From Reticulitermes lucifugus (lineage: Eukaryota; Arthropoda; Insecta; Blattodea; Rhinotermitidae), in NCBI GenBank assembly GCA_026260175.1, contig JAKCWW010003690.1:7857-46094 (forward strand): 38,238 nucleotides of DNA, in the 5' to 3' direction. The notes below the pieces were generated by a model. It saw nothing but the letters and a program-made list of their open reading frames with translations, had not been told where the DNA came from and searched no databases. Positions 9,701 to 23,600 of this stretch are shown here, one piece after another (positions within the stretch are counted from its first letter, which is position 1; the number at the start of each line of letters is the position of its first letter). Both the position numbers and the translations under genes were made by a program.

Positions 9701-12700
9701 ATGATGGTGCAAAACCACCCCATGTTGGCTGAACATAGCTGCTTATTTTGTATATTTGCTGCTACCTTCCATTTACCTTACTGTGTGCAAGGAGCAGTTT
9801 TGATACTCACCATCAAGACAACTCTCACATGCTGCTCAGCTGTAATTAATAGTGTGGAACAGTGCACACATATATGTTCACCATATTCATATTTACAATT
9901 GCAATCATGGAAAATAGGAAGGTGCAACCACTGGGCACTTGCCACTCTAACATGTGTTTACCCATTAAATTGATCACAGTTAAGTTTTATCACATCATAC
10001 CATTTTTTGTTGTGCAGTTGGTAGAACTGGGACAGTCCAAGTAGAACTCACGTGGAATATGGGTGATATTCATTCATTGACCCTAGAATGAATTACATGC
10101 AGCACAAATTTTCAGTCTTATAATTGTGACAGCAATGCAGTATGCAAGAAGATGTATGAAGACACGATGCCTCAAAATGTATGGTATAACGAACGACATT
10201 GTTTGTGTATTAAACCTTTAAAGGCTTAAGATTCTAATATTCATTGTTATACGTCATCAACTGACTAGTTATTTCAGACAAAATGTGTTTACTGCGTGGT
10301 ATGAACTCAATCTTTAAATATAATTAAGATTAATCTTAGTTTCTAAAGGGCTAAGCATACACTCTGTTAGGGCAGTGGTATTCAACCTTTTTTGTTCACA
10401 TACCCCCACTTATAATTTCTCTTCAACTTTGTACCCCCAAAGTTGTTGGTGCATAATTAAAGTTATATATAGTCTATAATCTACATCTAAAATAAGTTAA
10501 ATAAATTACATCCAAAATAATGTATTAAATAATAAGTGTTAAATGAAAAAAGGGGAATCAAGCTATTAAATAACATATTATTGCCTATCATATAAAATTA
10601 ATAAAGCAACAAAGGTATTTTAGCAAAGCAAAATTATATGCACTATGTGGAATAAAATGAAACTAGCTGCCCAGATAAGAATCACATAAAGGGGAGAGAG
10701 AAATGGCACTCCCAATCGCCCTGATTATTCAGTGTTTATCATGAAATAATACTTTATTTTTTTTTTATTTTATGTACCCCCTAAGATGTCTTCGCATACG
10801 CCAGGGTGTACGCGTACCCCAGGTTGAATACCACTGTGTTAGGAGAATGTTTCATTCTGTGACTGGGTGCATAAACAATTTTGTCCACCGTGAGCTGCTT
10901 ACAGTTGGTTGGTGCTCTCTGGATGATTCTTTGAACAACAGACATGCTCAAATTTTGAAGTAAATATAATGACGATAAAAAGTTCAGCAACATTACTTAA
11001 GGTCTCCATTGTTCTGGGATGTGGCACTGCGTCATTGGTGATTTGTGTCTGACATTTTGAGGCAGTGTGGTGGTCTTGAAATGTCCATTGGCAATTATTG
11101 AGTGATACAGTGCCACATCCCAGAAGAATGGAGACCTCAAATTCATCGCTGCTAAAGCCTAAAAACTAACATCATTGAGGTTTACACAATGGTACCAGTA
11201 CATTCATGTTGTGGTTTTCAGGGCTGTGACACCATGCGGTCCATTAGGTGGGTGCCAGTGGCATTAAATGCTAAAAGACAATATGAAAGAAATTAGTGCC
11301 AGGAGCAATTTATATTCTGTCAACATTATTTATCTGTGCTCTTTGACAGGAGTGCTTCTGTGTGTGTTTTTTTTATTTAACAATGCTGTGTAACTTTGAA
11401 TAAGGAATAACAGGACCAGATCTTTGTTCTTCTGGACTGTTGCACTCTTTCACAGGATGTCTGTTGTCCACCGTTTTGAGATCATGTAGTGGCCTCACCT
11501 TTATAGGGCCATTGACGTTTGAAGATGAGGCCACTGCATGGTCTAGAAATGCAGGGCAAAAAACACCCAGTGACGGAGCAAATATCGCAAAAGAACAGAG
11601 ATATCATCTGGCATCACTTGCCATGACAGGATGATAGGTGTGTGGGAAATGCTTATCTAATTTGCTGTCCCAGTGATTTGTAAGAGAAACTGAAGAAAAC
11701 CTCAACAAACATCACACTGAGATGACCTGTTCCTAATAGAGTAGCGCAATATTCTCTGGGACAGTTCTGAAAACCCATTTGTACTTCTGACTTTAAGGTT
11801 TTAAACCAGTTTAACTTGATTTATCACACATGTTATATTTGTTACAGCTGAACCGGTTTTGGATACTATTAAGTGGTCAGAAGCCTTGGATGATATTTTC
11901 ACACAAAATTATTTTAGTGATCCAGCGTTATCATTTCAGTACTTTGGTAGTTCACTGGGAGTCATGCGAAGTTATCCAGGTGAGAAATATTATTGATTTT
12001 ATGGAGTGACAGATGTCGTGAATTTTGGCTGACAGTTACCTAATATTATTCTTCCTGAATAGGGAAGGGGTAAAAATAAATAGTATGGTTCAAAGAATAT
12101 ATCTTTAAAATTTAGATTGATGCCTAACTAACTCGAAGCAGCAAGATCCTTCTTGAGGAGCTAGTCGTCCCTCAGCTAGTCAAGAAATTATGTCCATTTT
12201 ATGGAACCCGAAGGTTCATTACAATGCTTAAAAAGAGGCCTATGTTATTCTTTATTCTGAGCCAAATGAATCCATTTCAGACCCTCCAAAGCTCTTTCCT
12301 TAAGATCTACTTTCAACTGGTCTTGTTCCTTGAGGTCTCCTAACGAAAATTCTCTATGCATTTCTTTCTTATCAATGTCTGCTACACACTACTGACTCTG
12401 ATGTTTTCTGCCGCCCCAGGCAAATAAATTTTTGCACCTTCCGCCCCCACCCACCCCGCCTCAGTTTTCACCCACACTTGTCTACACTTGGCACCAATTT
12501 TCTTGGACTGATAAAAACTTAGAAAAATACAATGAAGAAAATTTGTGGTTTGTGAAATAAAACAATTTCCAACTTGTATACTCATTTAATGCTGCCCCAG
12601 GAACATGCTTGCTTTGCTGGTGCCTACAGCTGGCCATGCTGCTGCATGCGCTGCCCATCTCACCTACCTTGTTTTGATAGTCTTAATAGTATTTGTTTAG

Positions 12701-13742
12701 GAGTATAAAGCTCTTCTTTATGCAATTGTCATCAGCCTGCTGTTGCTTCCTCCCTCATAAGTTTAAATGTACTCCTGTACTTAAGTACCCTCCATCTGAT
12801 TTCTTCCCTTCATATGAGACAGCAAGTTTCACACCCATACATAATAGCAAGATAAATTATATTGTATTCTAATCTTTATGGTTTCCTGGTTGTGTTGTTT
12901 TGCTGATGACGGATTACTGTTGTGTTGATACAGCCATGAAGTGGAAACAAGAAATAGACCTGTTCGACTGTCGTAACAGGTTCTGGTACATTGAAGCAGC
13001 GACCTGCTCCAAGGACATCGTGATCCTTATGGACAACTCAGGATCTATGACTGGCTTTCGAAACACAATTGCCAGACGTACAGTCAGTAACATACTGGAT
13101 ACGCTCAATAATAACGACTTTGTTAACGTGTTCAACTATTCTGACAGGGCTGATGAGGTTGTGCCATGTTTCAAGAACAAGCTGGTTCAGGTGAGACAAC
13201 ATACAGCAACAGTTCTGGTGAATATGACTGTATCCCAATTGATGTAGGGGATACAGTATGCAGAATAAAAGCGAATAGTGAAAGGAAATGTAGTGAAATA
13301 TTTTTCTACAGTAGCAGTAGTAGTAGTAGTAGTAGTAGTTATTCAATTCAATAGGTATTTATTAAGGCGCAGACTTAACAGCACAAGTGCCAATTACAAA
13401 GCCAGCACAAAAGCACAAATAAAATACAAAACAGTACAAATTCACAAGACAAAACACTAAAGAAACAAAACAAAACAAGTATGCAGTAAAACAATATAAA
13501 AGAAGTACTGGGGCAGAAATCCAATACCTGACAGAACATAGATAACTTGATTTAAAAATGTTGCAATGACCGAACTACAGCGTCGAGTTCATGATTTACA
13601 TTAATAACAAATCATTAATCAAAAGAGACCTACCAATGAATATACAAATATCCCTACTGATGACATTAGCCTCCAAAGCGCATCTAGTGGAAAAGCAATT
13701 GCGATGGTTTAAGTCAACATGAAACAGTTTAAAATCTCTGAA

Positions 13743-13789
<47 letters not shown>

Positions 13790-14302
13790 TAATAATGTCA
13801 GTAGTGAAGCATTTCTGTTGCCAAGAACTAAAAGAAAAAACAAATAATCTTTAAAAACGTGTCAATATTACACGTTTTATTATAAATTAAAAAATATGGA
13901 TGAAACATTTAGTTCTATATCAAAGAAGAAGCATCTGGGTTCTCCTGATGAATATTATGATGGGAAAAATTGCACAGCCTACCTTATATATTCTGTTTAT
14001 TCAACAACATAAATCAGGAGTGCTGGCAATGTCATGCACAATGTAGCGTTTGTTTTGTAACAACAGAGAAATGAAACAGTAGCGTGCAGTGCAATGTTAG
14101 ACAGGGAATAACTGTACGAAAATCTCAGATATGAACAAATATTTAACATGTAAAGAAATTTTACTGCAGTATTTAATAGTTTTTGTCTTTTAAAAAAATT
14201 GTCATCTTCAGGCTCTGAAAGTGTTTAACCATTTTTTTTTTTTACCCATACCATCTGCAAATCTCCAGTTTCAGTCATTCATTCATTCATTCATTCTTTC
14301 TT

Positions 14303-14341
<39 letters not shown>

Positions 14342-14654
14342 GTCAAACCATTGCCACTGAACATGTCAATAACATATAGATATGAAAATATGTTTTCAAA
14401 TTACATGTTTGATAATGTATGTGTCAATAGATACACTGTATTACAAGAGTTTTTTTATGTAATTGAAGTACACAATGTTAGCTAGATGTACCATACTACA
14501 GCTACAATAATTTCTCAATGGGAACATGTACAATTTTTTGAAGTTTGCCCTTTGTTGTTGTAATAGTTTGCTAAAAGTTTAAATTTGTTTCTGAGTGATC
14601 TGCATTGAAAGTTGTGAGATTAATTTAATTTTAGTCTGTATAGGGCCACCTATA

Positions 14655-14692
<38 letters not shown>

Positions 14693-17600
14693 CTCAAATT
14701 GAATTTTATATTTTTCATGAAGATTTTTGTATGTTGTACAAACGTGGATGTCATTAAGTTGTACAAATTTTATTTGAAATACATATTTTTAATACAGTGA
14801 ATATTTAACTAAATGCCATGAAAAGTTATTTACAGGGGCATAGCTGGTGGAGGGGTTGGGCAAGTGGTGCGGCCGCCCCTGCAGCAAAGTTTAAGGTGTA
14901 GCAAAGTGGGCAGCAGAATGAATATTTTAAATGAAAAGAATGTGAATTTTGCACTCAAAATGTTAAATTATTGAGGTTAAATAAAAAATAAATTCAGTAA
15001 ATAATTACGACTTTTTTTAAAGCTCTTAATTTCTTTTAGGGGCGGCCATTGTGATTACTCACCCTGCGTGCCAAAAATCCTAGCTAGGCCACTGGATATT
15101 TATGACTGAATGTTGTTTTACATACCATTATAAGAACTGCAACAGCATATTGTTTTCTTTGCAATAAATAAAGATTAAACCCAAAGAAGTATGCTGAATA
15201 GCAAAGGACACATTATGGCCGTGTATCTCGGTCTTCCTGGTACCATAGGCCCTTTACAAAGCTTCTCTAATTCTGCAGTCCTGCTCCCCAGAATTATTTG
15301 AAGTTGCAGACGACTTACGCTTACGCACAGCTTCGTTAGTGTTTGAAGTTGCAATATTTACAAATAAGATAAGTAATTATACTGTGATGAACTTTTTTGA
15401 GTCAATGTAAAAACTTATTACATTGATTGAAATTTTTTGAGCAGTAATGACAATGAAACTGATGTTAGGAAAACCCTAAGGGAAAAGAACTTTGTTCTAC
15501 TGATTAGAATTTCCTCAACTTGTAGACACCTTACTCACAAGTTTCAGACTCCAGTTCAGAAACACTGCAATACTGCACACTTCTCCACTTTTGTTTAAGT
15601 ATTTGGCTCCTGTTTATGTCATTACAGCATTTATTGTTTTTAAAAAAACTGCTACAGTGGATGGTAAATTATAATAACCTTCACTATTTACATACACCAA
15701 CTGGATGCAACTTTTATTTAAAAAACTGTATAGTAAATAGTAAATGTAAATAGTGACTGTGAAAAGATGCACGGTGATTACAGAATAAAGTATAATAACC
15801 TTATTTTCGTAATAGGCATTTACTGATGCTGTATATTATTTTTCAGGCTACATTAGAAAATTTGAACACACTGAAAGCCTCGGTTGAGGAGATAAGGCCT
15901 GAAGGTTATGCCAACCTGACGCATGCATTTACGAAAGCCTTCCAACTTCTGGAGAAGGTAAGGCAGACAAAATCTGTAGAAATGAAGTAATTAGGTGTTA
16001 CTGAAGAACACTTCAGTGTTTCCTGTGCATTGAATCATAGGGAAGAGTGGGCATGTGTAGCCCTTTCTGTGGGTGTAAATCAGCCAAGGTGTGAATTGGA
16101 ACACTGACCCTCATCTAGTGCCAAGGTTAATGAGTGGAGCTATACCTACACTCACCCACACATCTTCATGGCACGCAAAGGGCCAAGCTTACCTGTGCCT
16201 CTATGATGGGCTGTTGGTGTAATTTTAAATAATGAATTGCAGATATTAAGTTGGTAATAGTATGAATCGTGCTCGATATGCTACTAGAGTATTTTGCTAA
16301 ACTTTTTTCATTTTTAACACAGTTGAATAAAGTAAATTTATTTATTCATTGTCACATATAATGATATAAGTAAGTAATGTCACGGAACAGAATTTCTGAT
16401 GATAAGCCAATAGTTGCTGAGCCATTCAAGAAATTCGCCTTTCACTGATAGAGAATTTAGACAAATTTGTTTGTAGCTTCAAGGTACACTTTGTGTCACT
16501 GGTATGCTGAAGGGTTAACAGAGGAATAAAAAAATTGCCACATTTCTTGATTTTCTGTGAATTAGTGGGATGTTTGAAATTAGAATGCTACATCTGGCTG
16601 TTTCTACGCACATTAGGTTTTTGTGGGGGCTCCACTTGTTTCTGCATTGGGAATATCTGCTGTTTAAGTGATATCAGACACTTAGTGCTCGACACCACTA
16701 CATCAAAGGCCACTATAACAGCAGTGTGTTGCCAGAATTTTAACTACTGGTTTGCATGTTCAGATGTCATTTACCCATTTTTTATTAGTGTCTTTTCAAT
16801 ACTAGGAGAACGTCTTACAATATGTTTTTCTTGTGTGTGTGCATATGTGTGTGTGCATGTGCGCATTTATATATATGTGTGTGTGTATCCATGTATGCTA
16901 TTCAATTGCGCTATACCTGGGTGTGTTCAGCTGCACTACTTGATTTTACACTATTATGAACACGTTTCACCACTTTTGAATTTTAATGCAGCAAAATTCT
17001 GTTAATCCAACTCACACAGGACCACACAAGTGCCAGATTATTGGATATTCCGGATTATCAGACAGTACTGATACTGACTTAAGTTCTTACAGATAATTTT
17101 TTGTTACTGTAACTGCACTTCGGCTCTAAAACTAATCAGAGGTGTATTCCATTTGGACATCTCCTTCAGTTGCTGGTTCAGGGTCATTTTTTGTGTTTTG
17201 TGGAGCCTTCATAGCTGAAGAAGTTGATGGAGTAGGAGAGAAGGGGTCAGGAGATACCACAATGGTTGATGTACAGACAGTCTTGGAGGCCTTTTTGAAT
17301 ATGTTCCTGAGATCTGCCTTCTTCATTGATGAAGCTTTTTTCTTTCTGGAAAAAAACAAAACATCCGATCTTGGGACTACTCTTCTCAGGTGCCGGATTA
17401 TCAGGATTTTCGAATTATAAGACGTAGGATTTAAGGAAGTTTGCTGTATATGAATTTTATTGGTATGGGGATCTATCAAGTTTTGTGAAACTAAAAGGGA
17501 TCAACAGCAAACAGGTTTGGGAAATGTTGGTCTAGGGCAGTGTTTCCCAACCTTTCTTCCAAGGAGAAATGCCTAAAATCCTTTTTTAATTCTTGCACTG

Positions 17601-20600
17601 CTTGATCCCTGAAGATGGGACCGATAGGCTGTCCCGAAACGTCGGTAACAAACTACCAACCTATACCACATAACATCCCAGAGGAGCAAAGGCCTCCACA
17701 ATACCATGGCAGAAGCCGAAATCTCACAGATTACAGTGACACACTAGATTGTGCAGCTAAATGTGTCAAAGATTTTCTGGGCCTTTTTTTTTCTTGAGAA
17801 AGACCCAATTTCATCTAGTTTTTCGCTTGTCAATTGACTCCATCTTATACTGTTCTTTGTTTCCAAAAATGATCCTTTACTATCAGAATTTTTTATCAGT
17901 CTGTAATGCACTTGCTAGATACATTAACACCAGGAAATTCCCGGTGAAATTTATTGCAGCATTAATTGTAGGATTAATTTTTTTGCATGGTACTGTACCC
18001 CATATTCTCAACATCAGTCCACTACAAGGAAAAGCGACAAGTTTTGAATGGGTTAAACTTTCATAAAACTGTTATTTTGCAGTATCGAGAATTAAGAGGT
18101 TGTAGTGACTCCAGCACAGGCGTACAGTGTAACCAAGCAGTTATGCTGGTGACAGATGGAGTGACAAGTAACCACACTGAGGTTTTTGAGGCCTGGAACT
18201 GGAAGGAGAACAACACACACATTCCAGTGCGTGTATTCACTTTCCTGTTAGGACAAGAAGTGACGAAGATACGGGAGATTCAGTGGATGGCTTGTCTCAA
18301 CAGAGGTAAGAGTAAAATCCACATACTTGTATTGTAGCCCTCTTACAGTATGTCATTGTGTTATGCATTGCTTTACAATACACAACAAGTCCACTTATTT
18401 GGCACAAAAATTTTTAGTTTTTACAAAATTGTACTCAGGTTCTTCATGTATCCAAAACATGTAGACCAATCAGTGTTGAAGACATTCAAAATAAGTCAAA
18501 TTGTTATATTCATTAGGACTTCCTAAATTCCTCATATAGCTAATTGAGTTCAGTCTTAAAACACTATATGTCACTTTTGTTTGTATTGCAGATGTTACTT
18601 AAATGTTAATTACAATGGCAAATTATATTTCCCTTTTCTTACACTACTCTCATAGCTGTTCACACATTTCTTTCTTTAACTGACATTGTAAAAGAGTCTG
18701 GAAAAATTAAATAGAGTGACTTCATACAGGCTGGACTGCTGGGTAGGGATTTTTTTTTTCCTGCCATTTCTACACAGGCCATGAAGTCCACCCAGTCTTC
18801 TGTTCAGTGGATACTGGAAGCCCTTTTTAGGTGTGTTTGCAAAAGTGCGAAAAGTGACTGTTAGCTTCATCATGTCTGTCTGTATGTCTATTTGGAACAA
18901 CTCGGCTCCCACTAGACAGATTTTCATGAAATTTTATGTATGAAGATTTTTCGAAAATTGTTGAGAAAATTCAGATGGACTAAAATCTGACACAAATAGT
19001 GTGTACTTTGCATGAAGACCTATGTATGTTTGTGTTAGTATCTCACTGAATTCTTCTTATGTAGAATGAGATATATTTCAGACAAAAGTTGTAGAGAAAA
19101 TCAAAATACACAGTTTATGTTCAAAAACTTTCCTTTCAAAGTCGTGCCCATTATGAAATGATGTGAAAAAATATTGTACAGCCAGAGAGGCCACAGATGA
19201 CAATACAATATGGTGCATGCGCTTTGCATGCTGGATAGCTAAGACTACAAACACACACTCAGAATATGTAACAACTTATAGCTTTCCCACAGCACAAATG
19301 TGAACGTGCCTCAGTGTTACGTTATATATACATTACCTGTCTTGTTTCTGTTAAACTTAAGACACTCTTCCTGTGCTTAACCTTAATTTAGCCCTTGCTT
19401 TATCTTGGCATTGTAAGGGTTGAGTGAGGTGGGCTAACTCAGTTGGGTTGGACAGCTGAGGAATCAGGTTTTAATTGTTGGCACAGCAAGATAATTTTCT
19501 TTTCTTCATAGTATCCATCTGGCTCTGGGACCCAGCTAGTCTACTGCCCAGTGGGTATGGGGGCTCTTTCCCTGGAGGTTCAGTAGCCAGTGTGTGATGT
19601 TGACTACTCACCTACCTGTAGAGTCAAGGCTAAGAATGTCTAGGACTTAAAAGTCAGCTCAAGTAGTAACATTTCTGACTTTTATGCAAGCGGCCACTGG
19701 TTCTTGTCTCGGTCAGGACACCGGCTATCCTGGCTGAGTTGTTTGTGGTTTTTCTCAGTCCCTTCAGGCAAATGCTAGGATAGTAACTCAAGCTGTGGCA
19801 TGGCCATTCCCTTCCAAAGCTTCATGCAGCAACCATTGTATTATTCTGTTATTCAATGCTATATAATCCAGGCTATTGATAGTATGATTAAATGAGCCAC
19901 AAATTAATGAATACAAGAACGTAGGGACCTATACCTCCAGTCCCCTGCTGTTCTTCATTTTGTAATGCTTAACCCCATGTATGTTTTTTGACATTACATT
20001 ATTCAAGACCTGGAAGATGCCTTACTGTGTTCGATGTAATGCTTTATTCTGATGTGCTGCTCTAACTTCTGTCTGGTTTTGCCACAGTAGTTTATTTGTG
20101 TGAGGACTTTGATAGATTCTGCACTTCAGGAGAAGAATTAGAACGATTTGAACAGTTTCTATCTGCTTTGAGCAGGCAGTGGTTAAGAAATCAATATAAG
20201 ATTTTCTGTTACATAGAATTGAAAGAGTCAGGGGAATTAGAACAGCAGGAGAAAGTGCTGCTTTCAGAACAGAAACAGCTAAGGGGTTAATTAAGTACAG
20301 GGAGAACTTTATAAGGGTTAATGAACTGATGCTGTTGTTACAGGTTACTATGTGCACATTCACTCAATGAATGAAGTCAGAGAGCAAGTGTTTAAGTACA
20401 TCCCTGTCATTGCACGCCCACTGGTCTTACAAGGAGTGATGCATCCTACAATCTGGACACCTGCGTATGCAGACACAACCGTGAGTTAATGCAGCATGTA
20501 GATATGGACTATGTGTCTGATGTTGCCTTGTAGCTGAGATGTATACTGTACTTGAAGAATGACTTTGCACACACACATACACACGCACACACACAGTATA

Positions 20601-23600
20601 TATGTGTTGCTGGATTTTGGTTGTACACTGGGCCTTCAAATTGTTCTGATTCTTATAGCATTGTTAACATTCTGTACAGATCACTGGATGAAAAGTCTTA
20701 AATCATCCCATTAGATTTCTTTTCCAGTTTCTGCCAGCTTTTTCATATCTTCTTAGAGTCTCTCACTGTTTGACTGAAGAATCTTTTTCTCGGTCGTTCT
20801 GTATGCCTCCTTCCTTCAGAATTTAGTTCTAATATCCTCTTCTGTAGCCTTTTTTTCCATAAATTTTTTAAGGTGCTATATGGCTGTGTTTTTTTCTTAA
20901 ATTTTGAATTCCAAATTCTTATCTAAAAATTTCATTTATAATTCTGTCCCTTCCTGTTTTTTCCCTCAGTATGGCTAAAAATTTCGTCCATTGCTTGGAT
21001 ATTTCTTATTTTCTGTTCATAATGGCACATGTTTCGGTGTTATATATTAGTACTGGTTTAAATATAGTCTATAGGTTTTTCACATTGTTCTGAAATATTT
21101 GTAAACCATAACATTTCTTTTATAATTTGGTACAGTTTAGAATATAATAGAATACGAAGGACGGGCAGGACAGTGACCTGTTCACTTCGACCATTATCGA
21201 TCTTTTGTGCTACCCTTTATCCCATTCATTCAGCAGTCCCTCACCTTGAACAAAGTGCAGTATCGTACTGACAGAGATATCTTCAAAGTAACCTGGTTTC
21301 GTAAAGTGACGACCCAGGTGCCTGAATCTTAGTGTGGCCAAAGCATCACAATCAAAAAGAATGTGTGAGGCCGTTTCGGATGCCTGTTTTCATCTATTAC
21401 ACTCGGGGCTCTTTACCAGCCCCAGTTTAAATAGGTGTCCTTTTAGAAGCAACCCTGTCATTATTCTTAACTGGTTTCTGTTCAGATTGGCTGACTGACT
21501 GGCCATGATCCTCATGAGTCTGGCCCTGTCAGGTACATCCTCGTTCCCCCAACAGTAGTTCCTCCAAGAGGACCATTTGGCTTTTCTAATCTCTTTGTTG
21601 TAACAGGTGAGGGCCATCTTATATGATTCCCAGTCACCTGTCCTATTAGCTTAATTAAAAAGCCGTCGTGTTGAAGCTGTAAGGCAGCTCAACTTTTTTT
21701 CCACCAAGGAACCGTCCTTGGCGAGAGAGCCACCCTGGCTGGACAGTTTTGGTGATGGGACGAGAGGATGGCCTGTTGCAACATGTCAACAGCTAGCTCT
21801 ACATCCCACACTGAGTGTATAACTCTTGGTACAACCCCTAGATTTGCCTTTAGGTCTTCCTGATAGGATTCCCTTATTCGGTCCCCATAAACCCAGGGTT
21901 TGTCACCACCCATAGAGCCCCTTACAAGGGGAAGGCATAAATACAACGGGGTGCTGCCCGGTGCCCCGAGAGGATTGTTAACGGCACTGCTTTCACCACC
22001 CCAGTACCATGCAGCCCTCAGCACGATGCCTCACACCTTGGCTTGGATGAACCATTGCCCCTGTTAGCCGCCTATAGATGTTAGCCCCCTCCACAACGGG
22101 GACGTCAGAGGTTGGTTTTTGGAGGGGTTGATACAGTTTACAAACTCCTCTATATTTGTCTAGTGTCTCCATCAATTTTCCCTTCTGAATTAATTTCATT
22201 TCCCAGATGAATAAACCTGTTCCTGTGTTCAATTGTGTGTGTGTGTGTGTTTTGTGTGTGCAAAATTGGCTCAAAACGACATGAAAGTAGAAATGTATGA
22301 GTGAAATTTTTTCTGGGTATGTCATCTTTAGTAAATTTAAATTGATCATTAACTATTTTTGGTTCTATTGCTTGTGGAACAATTTTCATAATGAAAATTG
22401 TAGGTGGTTTTTGAAAATTGTTGTACATTACCCTAAAAAATATTTTTGTGTTTGATTTCTATGGAGGAGTAACCAGTGGTATAGATAAGGCCTTTGCAGA
22501 TACCCCGTGGCGTGGTGGAGCCCTGTGGGTTGGTANNNNNNNNNNNNNNNNNNNNNNNNNNNNNNNNNNNNNNNNNNNNNNGGGGGGGGGGGTGTTCCCA
22601 ACGTACAGAATGCAAAAATTTGTTGTTGGTTTGTTCGGGCTGAATACCATTCTTCTGACACAAGGCAGTATGGCGAGAGATCTGGGAGTAACTTCACTAA
22701 TTATAATAGGAGCCTTGCATATGATCCATTTGCAGGTGGGGGGAGGGGGGGCGGGGCTGCTATCTATGCTACTGGATCTAACAGAATGTGACAAACATAA
22801 AGCTTGAATAACTCCAACTTTTTAATTGCCTTACGTCAGATTTTGAAAACTCCAATTTGTTTTGCAGTGTCTGTGCATGACTATAAAAAGTTGTGTTTCT
22901 TGTGCTGTTTTTGTCTTTGACCAATGGTACGTTTATGTGACCACAGTGTGAGACAGACTGGGTACCCTTCTTTGCAAATCCCACAGCTGTTTCAGCAGTT
23001 GACCAAAGAAGGCACAAACCTCTGACCACCGTGCTAGTTTACAGTTCCTTTCTGTTTGAAGGCTGTCTTTGTGGTAAGAACTTATGGATTGTGAATTATT
23101 GAATGTATGCTGGAGGTCAGATTATGATTGTCTGCATATTATTCACAGGACCCAACATTAGCTGCGTGGCTGTGGGATGTGGTGGACAATCGACTGCGCA
23201 GGAAACGGTTATCTAAACTTGCTAGCACTAAGGATCAATACTTCAGTCAGGGCAAGGAGGATCATATTTACATTAGAGACCCAAGCCAGGTATTGGAGTA
23301 GTGTGTTTCAGTGAATTCCCCTTCCAGACATTTAGCATCCACAAGTTTTTATGTATGGGACTGAGTCAGTTTTATGCAATTTGTGTTTTTTTTTGGCTTG
23401 CATTATGATCTTTCATGTACCCATGCAGACTAGTATGGAACAAAGAAATGGCATATCACTATGTGTCTTCTTCAAACTAGTGTACGAGTATGAAGCCCAA
23501 ACTGCTTTATTGTTCAGAGTCATCTTAGGAAGTTTCATAATTAGACATAGAAAGAAACATCAGGAATGGTTTGCGTTGGCATTGTTCAGGAACAGTAACC

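Noticed and set aside
13278..13460. Val-rich and Ser/Tyr-rich frames around 13310
   Set aside because: They are translations of the (AGT)n microsatellite.
16535..17005. 156-residue open frame in intron e-f
   Set aside because: It passes through a GT/AT simple repeat and into a transposon end, has no recognised domain, and sits in the intron of a gene with continuous exon phasing.
17537..17570. Possible hAT end (CAGTGTTTCCCAACC)
   Set aside because: It resembles a hAT terminus, but no matching right end or target duplication is visible before the next repeat.
22459..22807. Open frames spanning the N run
   Set aside because: They exist only because undetermined bases are read as sense codons.
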